64,000 nt of DNA. It comes from Marinospirillum sp035271045 (GTDB lineage Bacteria > Pseudomonadota > Gammaproteobacteria > Pseudomonadales > Halomonadaceae). This document shows, in pieces, positions 7,200-15,726 of this stretch (its first letter is position 1; each line of letters opens with the position of its first letter). The stretch is from NCBI RefSeq assembly GCF_035271045.1, contig NZ_DATESC010000008.1:1-64000 (forward strand), written 5' to 3'. The notes below the pieces were generated by a model. It was given only the letters and a program-made list of their open reading frames with translations. It did not search any database and had not been told where the DNA came from. The position numbers and the translations under genes were made by a program.

Positions 7200-7783
7200 T
7201 AATCAAAGCAACCTAGCTGAAACTCAGCGCCAGCAGAAGTTAAATACAAGCAGGTTTGCTGGTGCTCTTCACGCATTTGCGCCAACTCGACTAGCTGATA
7301 AAATACCTGCGGCAAAATACGCGCTTCTAACCCATCGCGTACCAACACATAAGGGCGTGGCTCGCCATTGGCTTGGGTAATCACGCGCAACGGGTGCTCA
7401 GTGTCTAAGGTAAACGTATCGCTGACATTGGTTGCTAATTGAATAACTGGCTTATCTGCTTGCGTGGTTACGTCTGCTGCAACGATTAAAAAAGGCACTT
7501 CAGCCACTTTCACCAAAACTTTCTCATTAGGCGTAATCAAGTAATAGTTGCCATCCGCCTCTAAACGCAGCAGCGTAGAAAATAGCCGCACCAGTTCGGT
7601 ACGAATAAAAGGATCGCCTTGATGAAACCATTGACCTTGGTGGTCGATGCTTAGGTCAATATCCACAATTTTTTGCGGTTGCCAAAGGTGCAGTGGTGGC
7701 AAGTTTTTTTCACCCGCATTCACCGCAATGCGTGAAGCAAATTGTAATAAAACACCACTATTAGAAACATTAGAACAGGGCAT
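7199..7783 (-). CDS. DUF1285 family protein
   Basis: This 194-residue protein contains PPLHLWQPQ, a GQWFHQGDPFIR segment and LVRLFSTLLRLEADGNYYL, the conserved core of DUF1285. It also has YLITPNEKVLVKV and VPFLIVAADV. The family is widespread in Pseudomonas-type proteobacteria and has no known biochemical role. The ATG at 7783 is chosen rather than the upstream in-frame one at 7843 because the latter lies inside the TetR gene and adds non-conserved residues; the TetR stop and this ATG are one base apart (TAATATG). The gene thus looks translationally coupled to the TetR gene. Confidence 0.8.
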   Translation of the reverse strand: MPCSNVSNSGVLLQFASRIAVNAGEKNLPPLHLWQPQKIVDIDLSIDHQGQWFHQGDPFIRTELVRLFSTLLRLEADGNYYLITPNEKVLVKVAEVPFLIVAADVTTQADKPVIQLATNVSDTFTLDTEHPLRVITQANGEPRPYVLVRDGLEARILPQVFYQLVELAQMREEHQQTCLYLTSAGAEFQLGCFD

Positions 7784-7784
7784 A

Positions 7785-8462
7785 TTAAGGCTTAGCTTTT
7801 GATAACGAAATGTCTGGGCTAGATTTACGCCCACGCTGACCACGATTGCCTAAGCGCACGCCAATATCCATCATAAAACGAAAAAATTCGTCTTTATCTT
7901 GAATCACATCTTGAAAAAATTCTGATTGGTACAAAACCGCTGCGCCATGTACAAACGCCCAAGAAGCGCAATAATGAAAATATGGTGGTACATCTTCTAA
8001 CAAACCTTCGTCCATACGTCCGGTAATTAAACCCGACAAACTTTCTAGGTTTTTGGCGCGAAAACGGTGTAATTCTTCAATCATTTCTGGAATAACATTG
8101 GCTTTAACCAATTTTTCTTCTAAACGATTAAACAGCAGGTATTTGTCGGGTTGGTGCATCCGAAATTCAAAATAAGCGCGTGATAGCGATTCTTTATTTT
8201 CAGCGATGGCTGGTAAGGTAAATAATTGTGCCATTTCTTGTTCGTAATTGAGCATTAAGCGCAAGAAAATCTCGGCTTTGGTACTAAAGTGCTTATAAAT
8301 AGTGCCTTTGCCGATATTTACTTTTTCAGCAATCATCTCAACCGTGACTTTATCTTCACCTAATTCCAAGAACAGCTCTAGTGCAATGTCCAGTATTCGC
8401 GTTTCACGCTGCTTAAACTCTCTAACGCGCCGCGCCTGTTTTTCTACCGGTGACTCAGCCAT
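7785..8462 (-). CDS. TetR/AcrR-family transcriptional regulator
   Basis: This 225-residue protein has an N-terminal helix-turn-helix typical of TetR (RILDIALELFLELG, then VTVEMIAEKVNIGKGTIYKH at about residues 22-58). The C-terminal three-quarters is helical and would form the ligand-binding and dimerisation domain. Its regulon is not evident: the downstream gene is DUF1285, with the stop and start one base apart. The C-terminal tail is basic and low in complexity (RGQRGRKSS). Orthologues commonly lie beside DUF1285 genes in related bacteria, so the pairing may be functional. Confidence 0.87.
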   Translation of the reverse strand: MAESPVEKQARRVREFKQRETRILDIALELFLELGEDKVTVEMIAEKVNIGKGTIYKHFSTKAEIFLRLMLNYEQEMAQLFTLPAIAENKESLSRAYFEFRMHQPDKYLLFNRLEEKLVKANVIPEMIEELHRFRAKNLESLSGLITGRMDEGLLEDVPPYFHYCASWAFVHGAAVLYQSEFFQDVIQDKDEFFRFMMDIGVRLGNRGQRGRKSSPDISLSKAKP

Positions 8463-8527
8463 GATCTGCTCCTAAGAAAGTGACTCATATCATTGTTTTG
8501 GTCACAAGATTAAACGGCTTTTATCAT

Positions 8528-9352
8528 TCAAGCAAGCGAAGCCTGTTGTTGACCCGCTTTAGCCAGCGCTTTTGGAAATAAGCGAAAAAAGTTTTCTGTG
8601 GTTTGTTGCGCCAAAAACTCGCGGTCTAAACCTCGTAAATCAGCTATAAATTCCAACACATCTCGCACATAACCGGGTTCATTTTGCTTGCCACGGTGAG
8701 GCACTGGCGCTAAATAAGGGGCATCAGTTTCAAGCAGCATCCGGTCTAAAGGCAGCGCTTTTACTACTTCGCGCAGCGCTGCTGCGGAATGAAAAGTAAC
8801 GATACCAGAAAAAGACACGTATAAACCCATACCAACAACCTGCCGAGCAAAGTCTAAATTTTCAGTAAAGCAATGAATAATGCCCTGCCCACCTTGTTCA
8901 CAAAAAGGCTTTAATAGTTTTAACGTGTCTTCGCTGGCTTCACGGGTATGTACAATAACCGGCTTGTTAAGCACTAAAGCAGCATCCAAATGGCGTTGAA
9001 AATAATCCAACTGCAACGCAGGTTCTAGCCCTTCGTAATGGTAATCTAAGCCAGTTTCGCCCAGCGCAATAATATCATCGGCTTGCCCCCATTCAATCAG
9101 TTGTTCGGTACTAACCGGCTGCTCTGGCTTATGCAGCGGGTGCAAACCCAGCGTTAAACTGACATCATCAAAAGGTGCTGTCAGTTCGCGTAGCTGTTGA
9201 ATGTGCCAAGGGTTAACATTAATGCACAAAAAATGCTTAACACCACGCAGTCTTGCTGCGGCTAAAACACCGTCTAAACCTGCGACTTCACCGCTGCTGG
9301 TTTTTGCAAGTTCTAACATATCCAAATGGCAGTGAGAATCAACTAACCACAT
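8528..9352 (-). CDS. tatD: TatD-family metal-dependent deoxyribonuclease
   Basis: This 274-residue TIM-barrel hydrolase begins MWLVDSHCHLDMLEL, holding the first metal-binding H-x-H pair. It continues with IALGETGLDYHYE (catalytic Glu), KPVIVHTREA, IIHCFTEN and LLETDAPYLAPVPHRGKQNEP, all TatD signatures. TatD-type enzymes act as 3'-5' exonucleases in DNA quality control. In many gammaproteobacteria tatD follows tmk-holB-pilZ; here a lysine-rich gene on the opposite strand lies between pilZ and tatD. Exact identity (TatD versus YcfH) is not resolvable, but position next to holB/pilZ favours the YcfH-type member. Confidence 0.88.
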   Translation of the reverse strand: MWLVDSHCHLDMLELAKTSSGEVAGLDGVLAAARLRGVKHFLCINVNPWHIQQLRELTAPFDDVSLTLGLHPLHKPEQPVSTEQLIEWGQADDIIALGETGLDYHYEGLEPALQLDYFQRHLDAALVLNKPVIVHTREASEDTLKLLKPFCEQGGQGIIHCFTENLDFARQVVGMGLYVSFSGIVTFHSAAALREVVKALPLDRMLLETDAPYLAPVPHRGKQNEPGYVRDVLEFIADLRGLDREFLAQQTTENFFRLFPKALAKAGQQQASLA

Positions 9353-9391
9353 ACTAATTCCTTATTTAAAAAGTAATAAACATTCAACTAA

Positions 9392-9405
9392 AGTCTAGGT
9401 AGACT
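9392..9405. promoter_or_regulatory. perfect 14-bp palindrome, possible operator
   Basis: AGTCTA-GG-TAGACT is an inverted repeat with a two-base spacer located between tatD and the lysine-rich gene, which are divergent. It could be a regulator site for either gene. Only the symmetry supports the call. Confidence 0.25.
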
Positions 9406-9461
9406 AGAGGTTCTAATGGCGTAGTATGAAGCGCTTGCAAGAAAGAAAAAAGGGATATCCA

Positions 9462-9485
9462 ATGAAAAATCAAGCATCTATCTAA
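9462..9485 (+). CDS. seven-codon leader ORF
   Basis: ATG followed by six codons and TAA encodes MKNQASI. AAGGGA lies 6 bases upstream, one of the best ribosome sites in the window for such a short frame. Its stop codon overlaps the first arm of a terminator-like hairpin (9484-9519). This is the geometry of a translation-controlled attenuator in front of the lysine-rich gene. It may also be chance. Confidence 0.35.
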   Translation: MKNQASI

Positions 9486-9519
9486 TCAGGCTCACTTAAT
9501 CGTGTACCTGATTTTTTTT
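9484..9519 (+). terminator. terminator-like hairpin in the leader (possible attenuator)
   Basis: AATCAGG (9484-9490) pairs with CCTGATT (9507-9513), followed by eight Ts. The stem is 7 bp with a 16-base loop. It lies 40 bases before the lysine-rich gene on the same strand, so it would end transcripts before that gene unless prevented. The adjoining leader ORF suggests regulation by translation. Confidence 0.5.
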
Positions 9520-9559
9520 ATGTTTAAATTTTTTTAAATCTGCAAAAAAGGTATTTATT

Positions 9560-9937
9560 ATGTCATCAAGTGACAAAAAAAAGAAACTAATCAAAGCCAA
9601 AAAAAATGAGTTAAAAGCAAAGAAAGCTTTACTAGCTGCTAAAAAAAGCAAGCTGGCTAAAAATAAAAAGCGCCCTTTAATTGATAGGGTTAAAAAAGCG
9701 GTTAAGAAAAATGAACTACCCACTGTTTTTACTGCTAAAAATCTAAAATCTTGGATGAAAGATAACAAGATTGTTAAAAATTCTGGCAAAGAATATAAGA
9801 AGTCAGTAATTAAGGATATGCTGTCTAATTCAGACAAAAAGAATGATTCTAGTAATGCTAACGCTAAAACAGTATTACACGTAAGAACAGGCGAGAAAGG
9901 TAAAAAAGAATACTGCTTTAGTAAAAACTTTAAGTAA
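9560..9937 (+). CDS. small lysine-rich basic protein, function unknown
   Basis: This 125-residue protein contains 37 lysines. The first 50 residues are almost all K, A, L and N in a repetitive KAKK/AAKK pattern like histone-H1-type or nucleoid-binding tails. The second part is more ordered (LPTVFTAKNLKSWMKD, then YKKSVIKDML) and could be a small helical domain. The end (KTVLHVRTGEKGKKEYCFSK) looks like a two-strand hairpin. AAGG lies upstream of the ATG and a strong terminator follows. DNA or RNA binding is inferred only from charge. It sits on the strand opposite to its neighbours, between tatD and pilZ, where most relatives have nothing, and is probably an insertion. Confidence 0.6.
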   Translation: MSSSDKKKKLIKAKKNELKAKKALLAAKKSKLAKNKKRPLIDRVKKAVKKNELPTVFTAKNLKSWMKDNKIVKNSGKEYKKSVIKDMLSNSDKKNDSSNANAKTVLHVRTGEKGKKEYCFSKNFK

Positions 9938-9963
9938 ATATTCACTAAGCCAGTGATGACTAG

Positions 9964-9997
9964 GGCAGTAACGATTTTATTGGTTACTGCCTTTTTT
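9964..9997 (+). terminator. Rho-independent terminator
   Basis: GGCAGTAAC (9964-9972) pairs perfectly with GTTACTGCC (9983-9991) across a 10-base loop and is followed by six Ts. It ends the lysine-rich gene 27 bases after its stop. On the other strand the PilZ gene comes to its end nearby. Confidence 0.85.
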
Positions 9998-10004
9998 ATG
10001 GATT

Positions 10005-10352
10005 TTAAAGCGTATGACTAGGTTTATCGTGATCGGGTAAGTCAGCTAATAGCGCTTCAATTTTATTTTTTAGACCGGCATCAGCGTCTGAAAAATGCAC
10101 ACCCACACCGGCGATTTTTTGATTCTGAGCGCCAACCGGTGTACGCCAAGCTAATGTGCCGGTAATCAAAAGGGGTTCAGCAGCCAAAAGCTGTAAATAA
10201 AATTGCACCGCTTCATTAGGCCGCAGAGCGCGATGCGTAGGCACAAATAAACCACCACGCTTTAAAAAAGGTAGGTAATGGGCTTTAAGCGCTGGTTTGT
10301 CTTCTAATACTAAGGTTAATGGCTGCATTGCATTGCTGCTTAATTCACTCAT
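10005..10352 (-). CDS. pilZ: PilZ domain protein, type IV pilus assembly
   Basis: This 115-residue protein is a lone PilZ domain: LTLVLEDKPALKAHYLPFLKR, then GGLFVPTHRALRPNEAVQFYLQL and VAWRTP-type strands ending GVGVHFSD. It lacks the RxxxR and D/NxSxxG c-di-GMP motifs, as does the founding PilZ of Pseudomonas. That protein works with PilB and FimX in pilus biogenesis. Its start overlaps the end of holB by 8 bases; the tmk-holB-pilZ order is conserved in gammaproteobacteria and supports the name. Confidence 0.85.
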   Translation of the reverse strand: MSELSSNAMQPLTLVLEDKPALKAHYLPFLKRGGLFVPTHRALRPNEAVQFYLQLLAAEPLLITGTLAWRTPVGAQNQKIAGVGVHFSDADAGLKNKIEALLADLPDHDKPSHTL

Positions 10353-11328
10353 GGCTTAGCTCCTGCATTAACTTAATCATTAAGTTTTCTAAAAACAAAT
10401 CAACATTAGGATTCGTATTTAGCTTGGCGTGCATCCCTTGTAATTCTTGTTCTAAATGTAAAATACCGTATTGCCCTAAACGCTGAAACAACTGCCGATA
10501 CAAAGGTAGTTGCCGGCTATCTTGCACACCCATTTCACCCAACACGCCAAACCTAAGACTGTCGGCGAGCCAACGCTGTAAGCTGGTTAATAACGCACTT
10601 AAAGGAAAAGTTTTAAGCTTACTGGCTTGTTCAATGGGGTCAGCACCTCTGACCAAAGCTTCCATCACTTGGGTTAATAAATAACGCCTTTCTTCAGCCG
10701 CCGGTGTTGCCAGTTTTAACGCGTGCAACGGCCGACCACCAGCGGCTTTTAATAACATTTCAGGATTTTGTTCATGGCTTAATTGTGGTTTAAGCCAAGC
10801 TTTGCCTTGTTCTAAACTGGGCGGCTTAACTGACCAAATCTGGCAACGACTACGCAGCGTAGCAGGCAAGCTAGAAGGTTGGTCGCTTACAAGAATAAAT
10901 TGCGTTAAAGGTTCAGGTTCTTCCAACGTTTTTAATAGCGCATTAGCAGCGTTGATATTCAAAGCTTCAGCAGGCCAAATAATCACCACTTTGTAACCAC
11001 CCAACTGGGCGCTTTTTTGCACCTGAGTGGTCATTTCACGCACTTGATCCACCCGAATTGCTTTGCCTTCGGCTTCGGGTTCTAAGATGTGTAAGTCAGG
11101 ATGAAAGCCTGATTCAATAAAACGACAAGAACGGCATTTACCACACGCTTGCAAACCTTGGTGGTTGCTGCACAACACAAAATACGCCAAAGCACGGCCT
11201 AAAGTGCGCTTACCTAGACCCGACAAGCCGGTTAGCAACAACGCATGGGGCAAGCGGCGCTCTTGTATCTGCTGCTGCCATTGTCGCCAAATAATTGCGT
11301 GCCAAGGCATGGATTGGGAAGGCTTCAT
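10345..11328 (-). CDS. holB: DNA polymerase III delta' subunit
   Basis: This 327-residue clamp-loader subunit has a Walker-A-like GLSGLGKRT (about 34-42). Four cysteines at 53, 62, 65 and 68 (the last three in ACGKCRSC) bind zinc. It continues with ANALLKTLEEP and sensor-1 SLPATLRSRCQ, all AAA+ clamp-loader features. It works with HolA and DnaX to load the sliding clamp. The ATG overlaps the tmk stop by four bases (ATGA), so translation is coupled. Length matches the family. Confidence 0.92.
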   Translation of the reverse strand: MKPSQSMPWHAIIWRQWQQQIQERRLPHALLLTGLSGLGKRTLGRALAYFVLCSNHQGLQACGKCRSCRFIESGFHPDLHILEPEAEGKAIRVDQVREMTTQVQKSAQLGGYKVVIIWPAEALNINAANALLKTLEEPEPLTQFILVSDQPSSLPATLRSRCQIWSVKPPSLEQGKAWLKPQLSHEQNPEMLLKAAGGRPLHALKLATPAAEERRYLLTQVMEALVRGADPIEQASKLKTFPLSALLTSLQRWLADSLRFGVLGEMGVQDSRQLPLYRQLFQRLGQYGILHLEQELQGMHAKLNTNPNVDLFLENLMIKLMQELSHE

Positions 11329-11996
11329 GCGCCTAACGCTTTATCTAATAAAGGCTGTAAATACTCAAGCACCTGCTGCTGCACTTGTGGCAAGCTTTGT
11401 GCAGCGTCGACTACACGAAAGCGTAACGGGTGTTGATGGGCACGTTGCAGGTAAGCATCTCGAACCCGCTGAAAAAACGCCCATTGTTCTTGTTCAAAAC
11501 GGTCACGCTGCTGACCACGGCTATCAACACGCGCTGAAGCCGCTTCAATCGGCATATCCAGCAATAGGGTTAAATCAGGCTGTAAATCGCTGTGAACCAA
11601 CTGTTCAAGCTGCTCAAGTAGCGCTTCACTTTGCCCACGCCCTCCACCTTGATAAGCATAGCTAGCATCAGTAAAACGGTCGCAAATTACCCAAATGCCT
11701 TTAGCCAGTGCTGGGCGAATCACTTGGTCTAGGTGTTGAGCACGACCGGCAAACATCAGCAGCAGCTCGGTTAAATGGCAAGGCGCTTCAGTAGTTTCAG
11801 TCGTGTTGGCAAGCAGCAGGTTACGAATGGATTCCGCTAACGGCGTACCACCAGGTTCACGGGTTTTTATCCACGGAATACCAGCATTATCAAGTTGGGC
11901 AGTAATAAAATTAACATTGGTGGTTTTACCCACACCTTCGCCGCCTTCTAAGGTAATAAAGCACGCAGGATTAATAGTCAAAGCTTGGTTAGTCAT
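11325..11996 (-). CDS. tmk: thymidylate kinase
   Basis: This 223-residue kinase makes dTDP from dTMP. It has the P-loop LEGGEGVGKTT near the start, a KTREPGGTPLAE segment, the CDRFTDASYAYQG motif and a LID region with RGQQRDR. The ATG at 11996 is preferred to the upstream in-frame codon at 12062: AGGA lies 8 bases before it, and the P-loop is then at the usual distance from the N-terminus. The upstream start would lie inside mltG. It lies 10 bases after mltG and overlaps holB by four bases. Confidence 0.93.
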   Translation of the reverse strand: MTNQALTINPACFITLEGGEGVGKTTNVNFITAQLDNAGIPWIKTREPGGTPLAESIRNLLLANTTETTEAPCHLTELLLMFAGRAQHLDQVIRPALAKGIWVICDRFTDASYAYQGGGRGQSEALLEQLEQLVHSDLQPDLTLLLDMPIEAASARVDSRGQQRDRFEQEQWAFFQRVRDAYLQRAHQHPLRFRVVDAAQSLPQVQQQVLEYLQPLLDKALGA

Positions 11997-12006
11997 GGTT
12001 ACAATC

Positions 12007-13056
12007 CTATTCACTGCTATTTTTTTCATCAACCGGCGCTGGCGATGAGCGGTAATCGGCACGGCGCTGTAGTTGGTATTTTTGTACTGCTTGATTGTGT
12101 TCTACAAGGCTAGCAGAAAATTGATGTGAGCCATCGCCTTTAGCAACAAAATACAAGGCGTTGCCAGCAGCCGGATTAACAGTGGCTTTTAATGCTGCTG
12201 CACTGGGTAAAGCAATCGGGGTAATTGGCAAGCCTCGAATCACATAAGTATTCCAAGGTGTGGGATCGCGTAAATTTTTGCGGGTGATTTTGCCTTGGTA
12301 GTTTTTATCCATACCGTAAATCACCGTGGGGTCGGTTTGTAGGCGCATACCTTTTTGTAAACGGCGCACAAAAACCCCAGCAATGGCTTCACGCTCATGC
12401 GGTACACCCGTTTCACGTTCCACAATAGAGGCCATAATTAAGGCTTCATAAGGCGTTTTATAAGGCAAGTCAGCGGCACGATTCTCCCAAACATCGGCAA
12501 GTAATTGTTGCATAGTGCGATTCGCTAAGCGCATTAAATCTAGGTCTTGCATACCTTTGCTGTAAGTATAAGTATCAGGGAAAAACCAGCCTTCTGCCGC
12601 TTGGTCAGGCATACCTAGCGCAGTCATTATTTCAGCTTCTGACCAACTTTTCGTGGTTTTGGTTAATTTTTCAGCAGCAGCAAGGCTGTCACGCATGGCT
12701 TTAAATGTAGAGCCTTCCACTAAAGTTAACCGATAAGTTACCAGATCACCGGCTTGTAATTTTTTATACAGCTGAGGTAGCGTTAACGACGCGGTTAATT
12801 GGTATTCACCTGTGTGAATAACGCCTGAATCACCCGTTAAGCGCAGCCAAATGCGGGTGGGCAAGCTACTACCAATAACACCTTCTTGTTCTAGCTGATT
12901 TAGCAAACTGATAAACGTTCGGCCCGATGCAATATCCAATAAGCGCGGCGCTTCTAACCTAAGGGGTTGGTTAAGCTGCTGCTGAAACCAATACGCAGTA
13001 ACCGCCACTAACAGCAAGGTGATTAGCATTAGGGCTAAGGCTATTTTTTTAATCAT
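12007..13056 (-). CDS. mltG: endolytic murein transglycosylase MltG (YceG)
   Basis: This 349-residue protein has one N-terminal membrane segment (IALALMLITLLLVAVTAYWF), a LysM-like region, and the YceG catalytic domain. MASIVERETGVPHEREAIAG carries the catalytic Glu, and QTDPTVIYG plus NTYVIRGLPITPIALP follow. MltG cleaves glycan strands as they are made and sets their length. It is placed, as usual, between pabC and tmk. Confidence 0.93.
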   Translation of the reverse strand: MIKKIALALMLITLLLVAVTAYWFQQQLNQPLRLEAPRLLDIASGRTFISLLNQLEQEGVIGSSLPTRIWLRLTGDSGVIHTGEYQLTASLTLPQLYKKLQAGDLVTYRLTLVEGSTFKAMRDSLAAAEKLTKTTKSWSEAEIMTALGMPDQAAEGWFFPDTYTYSKGMQDLDLMRLANRTMQQLLADVWENRAADLPYKTPYEALIMASIVERETGVPHEREAIAGVFVRRLQKGMRLQTDPTVIYGMDKNYQGKITRKNLRDPTPWNTYVIRGLPITPIALPSAAALKATVNPAAGNALYFVAKGDGSHQFSASLVEHNQAVQKYQLQRRADYRSSPAPVDEKNSSE

Positions 13057-13098
13057 TGGTTGCCAATTAGTTAAAGTTGCCAGTGAGTTAAATGGCTG

Positions 13099-13950
13099 TT
13101 AGTTAATTGGCAGTCCCAATTGAGGGTGAAAAACTGCCATGAGTTGTTGTGTTTGAATGCCAACAGGCCAGTTAGCTAAACAGCCACTGGCATCTTGTAG
13201 GCTAGTCACCGGCCAAATACCTTGCAAGCTATTACACACAAATACTTCTTCAGCCTGTTTAAGTTGTTCCAAGCCACCTTGCCCTTGCACCACTTGTTTG
13301 GTGGTTAAATGGCTTAGTAATTGACGGCGCATCACACCAGCTAAAGCGCCCGTTTGTAACGAAGGCGTATGCCAGCAACCTTTTGCAAACCAAAACACGT
13401 TGCGGGCGATAGCTTCATTGACTTCCCCAGCAGCGTTGTATTGTAGCGCTTCTATAAAATCGGTTGGACAACCTTCACTGGCTAAAATTTGGCTTAGCCG
13501 ATTTAAATGTTTGCTGGCTGATTCAGGGTTACTGCCTGGGCAAGCTTGCCACCAGCAGGCGATGCCTTGATAAGGCTCGTTATTAATGCTTAATCGGCGT
13601 GGGTGAACAAAGCGGTGCCAAGGTTGTTGTTTGGCGCGTCGATAACCCACACCACCTGGCCCAGCTAAGAGCATAACTTTTATCATGCCTTCTTGCAGCT
13701 TAGCGCTGGATTGCTGAATTTCAGCTGCCAATAAAGACCAATCCACCGTATTAGCAGAATACAATAAAGCAGCCAGCCCTGATTGAAGGCGCAACAAGTG
13801 GTCATCTAAAAATACAGCCTGACCCGCCGTTACTCTTAGCGTAGTAAACACACCTTCACCAAAGGCCAAAGCACGACTTGCCAGCAACCAATCAAGGTCA
13901 CTGGCAGCAGGGTTACGACCATCAAGCAACGGGGGTGGTAAGCCAGTCAT
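13099..13950 (-). CDS. pabC: aminodeoxychorismate lyase
   Basis: This 283-residue fold-type IV PLP enzyme converts 4-amino-4-deoxychorismate to p-aminobenzoate and pyruvate for folate. The segment RALAFGEGVFTTLRV is the family N-terminal signature. HLNRLSQILAS contains the region of the PLP lysine in many members but has Asn-Arg in its place, and NAAGEVNEAIARNVFW follows. The catalytic lysine is therefore presumably in SASKHLNRL. The start lies 4 bases after the fabF stop. The fabF-pabC-mltG order supports the name. Confidence 0.85.
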   Translation of the reverse strand: MTGLPPPLLDGRNPAASDLDWLLASRALAFGEGVFTTLRVTAGQAVFLDDHLLRLQSGLAALLYSANTVDWSLLAAEIQQSSAKLQEGMIKVMLLAGPGGVGYRRAKQQPWHRFVHPRRLSINNEPYQGIACWWQACPGSNPESASKHLNRLSQILASEGCPTDFIEALQYNAAGEVNEAIARNVFWFAKGCWHTPSLQTGALAGVMRRQLLSHLTTKQVVQGQGGLEQLKQAEEVFVCNSLQGIWPVTSLQDASGCLANWPVGIQTQQLMAVFHPQLGLPIN

Positions 13951-13954
13951 CCTA

Positions 13955-15193
13955 TTAAACTTTGCTAAAAATTAAGCTGCCGTTAGTACCACCAAACCCA
14001 AAAGAATTCGACAGGGTATGTTCAATTTTCATCTGCCGCGCTTCTTTGGGAACATAATCTAGGTTACAACCTTCTTGAGGGTTTTCTAAGTTAATAGTAG
14101 GCGGTGCAACTTGGTCACGAATTGCTAGAATGCAAAACACCGCTTCAACAGCACCCGCAGCGCCTAACAAATGACCAATCATGGATTTAGTTGAACTCAC
14201 AGCAACTTTTTTAGCGGCTACGCCCAACACCGTTTCAACCGCACGACTTTCGGCTAGATCACCGGCTGGCGTAGAAGTACCGTGGGCATTAATGTAGCTA
14301 ATTGCGTCCACACTTAAACCCGAGTCACGAATGGCATTACGCATAGCAGCAGCAGCACCACGGCCATCTTCAGGCGGCAAGGTCATGTGGTAAGCATCAT
14401 CACTCATGCCAAAACCAGTGACTTCAGCATAAATATTGGCACCACGCGCTTTGGCGTGTTCGTATTCTTCTAAAACCAGCACACCTGCACCATCACCTAA
14501 CACAAAACCATCGCGGTCTTTATCCCAAGGGCGACTGGCTGCTTGAGGGTCATCGTTGCGGGTTGAAAGCGCACGCGCTGCGGCAAAGCCACCCAAACCT
14601 AACGGTGTACTGGCTGCTTCTGCACCGCCACACACCATGACATCCGCATCACCGTAAGCGATAGTACGCGCTGAATAGCCAATATTGTGTGTACCTGACG
14701 TGCAGGCGGTTGTAATGGCAATGTTTGGGCCACGAAACCCAAAACGTATCGCAAGGTTGCCAGCGATCATGTTAATAATGGAGCCGGGTACAAAGAAAGG
14801 TGAAATTTTACGCGGCCCACCTTTTTGCAATAATTCATGGTTTTTTTCAATCATAGGTAAACCACCAATACCCGAACCAATGGCACAACCAATGCGATCC
14901 GCATTTTCTTCGGTGGTTTCCAAACCTGAATCCGCAATGGCTTGAATCGCAGCAGCCATGCCATATTGAATGAATAAATCCATTTTACGGGCATCTTTTT
15001 TAGGCATAAAAGCTTCAACATCAAAGCCTTTTACCTGAGCACCAAAGCGAGTGGTAAAAGCCGAAGTATCAAAGCCTTCAATCGACGCAACTCCGCTGCG
15101 ACCTGCTAAAACACCTTGCCAAGTATCATCTAGGTTAATGCCCAATGGAGTCACTAACCCCATACCTGTCACCACAACGCGTCTGTGCAACAT
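13955..15193 (-). CDS. fabF: 3-oxoacyl-ACP synthase II (KAS II)
   Basis: This 412-residue condensing enzyme elongates acyl-ACP with malonyl-ACP. The active-site Cys lies in TACTSGTHN (about residue 164), and the two His residues lie in NAHGTSTPAGD and MIGHLLGAAGAVEA. The start MLHRRVVVTGMGLVTPLG and end NSFGFGGTNGSL are standard. AGGAG precedes the ATG. Length equals that of E. coli FabF. It is separated from acpP by 152 bases containing a terminator-like hairpin, so it may have its own promoter or be expressed by read-through. Confidence 0.95.
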   Translation of the reverse strand: MLHRRVVVTGMGLVTPLGINLDDTWQGVLAGRSGVASIEGFDTSAFTTRFGAQVKGFDVEAFMPKKDARKMDLFIQYGMAAAIQAIADSGLETTEENADRIGCAIGSGIGGLPMIEKNHELLQKGGPRKISPFFVPGSIINMIAGNLAIRFGFRGPNIAITTACTSGTHNIGYSARTIAYGDADVMVCGGAEAASTPLGLGGFAAARALSTRNDDPQAASRPWDKDRDGFVLGDGAGVLVLEEYEHAKARGANIYAEVTGFGMSDDAYHMTLPPEDGRGAAAAMRNAIRDSGLSVDAISYINAHGTSTPAGDLAESRAVETVLGVAAKKVAVSSTKSMIGHLLGAAGAVEAVFCILAIRDQVAPPTINLENPQEGCNLDYVPKEARQMKIEHTLSNSFGFGGTNGSLIFSKV

Positions 15194-15253
15194 ACCCTTC
15201 TCCTCTGCAATTCGTTAATGCTTAAAATTGGCGGGGATTATATCCCAAAAAAT

Positions 15254-15292
15254 AAAAAACCGCTGCACCAAAAAAGGCGAAGCGGTTTTTAA
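15254..15292 (-). terminator. terminator after acpP
   Basis: Read leftwards, AAAACCGCT pairs with AGCGGTTTT across a loop of about 16 bases and runs into TTTATTTTTT. It lies between acpP and fabF, so it would limit read-through into fabF and let acpP be expressed at a higher level. Confidence 0.7.
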
Positions 15293-15345
15293 CAAGTAGC
15301 AAAGTTGACCTTAAATACTTGTATCAGACGGGTGTCTAAGAAAGC

Positions 15346-15579
15346 TTACTGATTAGCCATAACGTAGTTCATAGCTTCTTGAACAGTGGTAATTTTTTCA
15401 GCATCTTCGTCTGGAATTTCAGTCTCAAACTCTTCTTCAAGCGCCATAACTAGCTCAACGGTATCCAAAGAATCAGCGCCTAGATCTTCAACAAAAGATG
15501 AAGAATTTTGAATCTCTTCTTCTTTAACGCCTAGTTGTTCAGCAACAATTTTTTTAACGCGTTCTTCAATAGTGCTCAT
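15346..15579 (-). CDS. acpP: acyl carrier protein
   Basis: This 77-residue acidic protein carries growing acyl chains. Ser37 in GADSLDTVEL is the phosphopantetheine attachment site. Sequence and length match bacterial AcpP almost throughout (MSTIEERVKKIVAEQLGV at the start). It lies between fabG and fabF as in most gammaproteobacteria. A gap of about 150 bases before fabG probably carries its own promoter. Confidence 0.97.
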   Translation of the reverse strand: MSTIEERVKKIVAEQLGVKEEEIQNSSSFVEDLGADSLDTVELVMALEEEFETEIPDEDAEKITTVQEAMNYVMANQ

Positions 15580-15726
15580 GATATTTAATTACTCCAAGTT
15601 AAAAAGCTTACTGTGCGATGATTCTAATAAATTATTAGTCTAAAATTGCACAACAGTTTATAAACCGAAGCAGACGGTTGCAACTAAAAAAAACGTTAAG
15701 TTACAAGTTGTCTACTTCGATGAAAT

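Noticed and set aside
9496..9945. Leftward 149-residue frame rich in L, F and S opposite the lysine-rich gene
   Set aside because: It is the complement of AAA/AAG-rich codons, which gives an apparent hydrophobic protein. The rightward frame has a better ribosome site and a terminator.
11997..12062. Longer N-terminus for tmk
   Set aside because: It would lie inside mltG and push the P-loop too far from the start; the ATG at 11996 has AGGA upstream.
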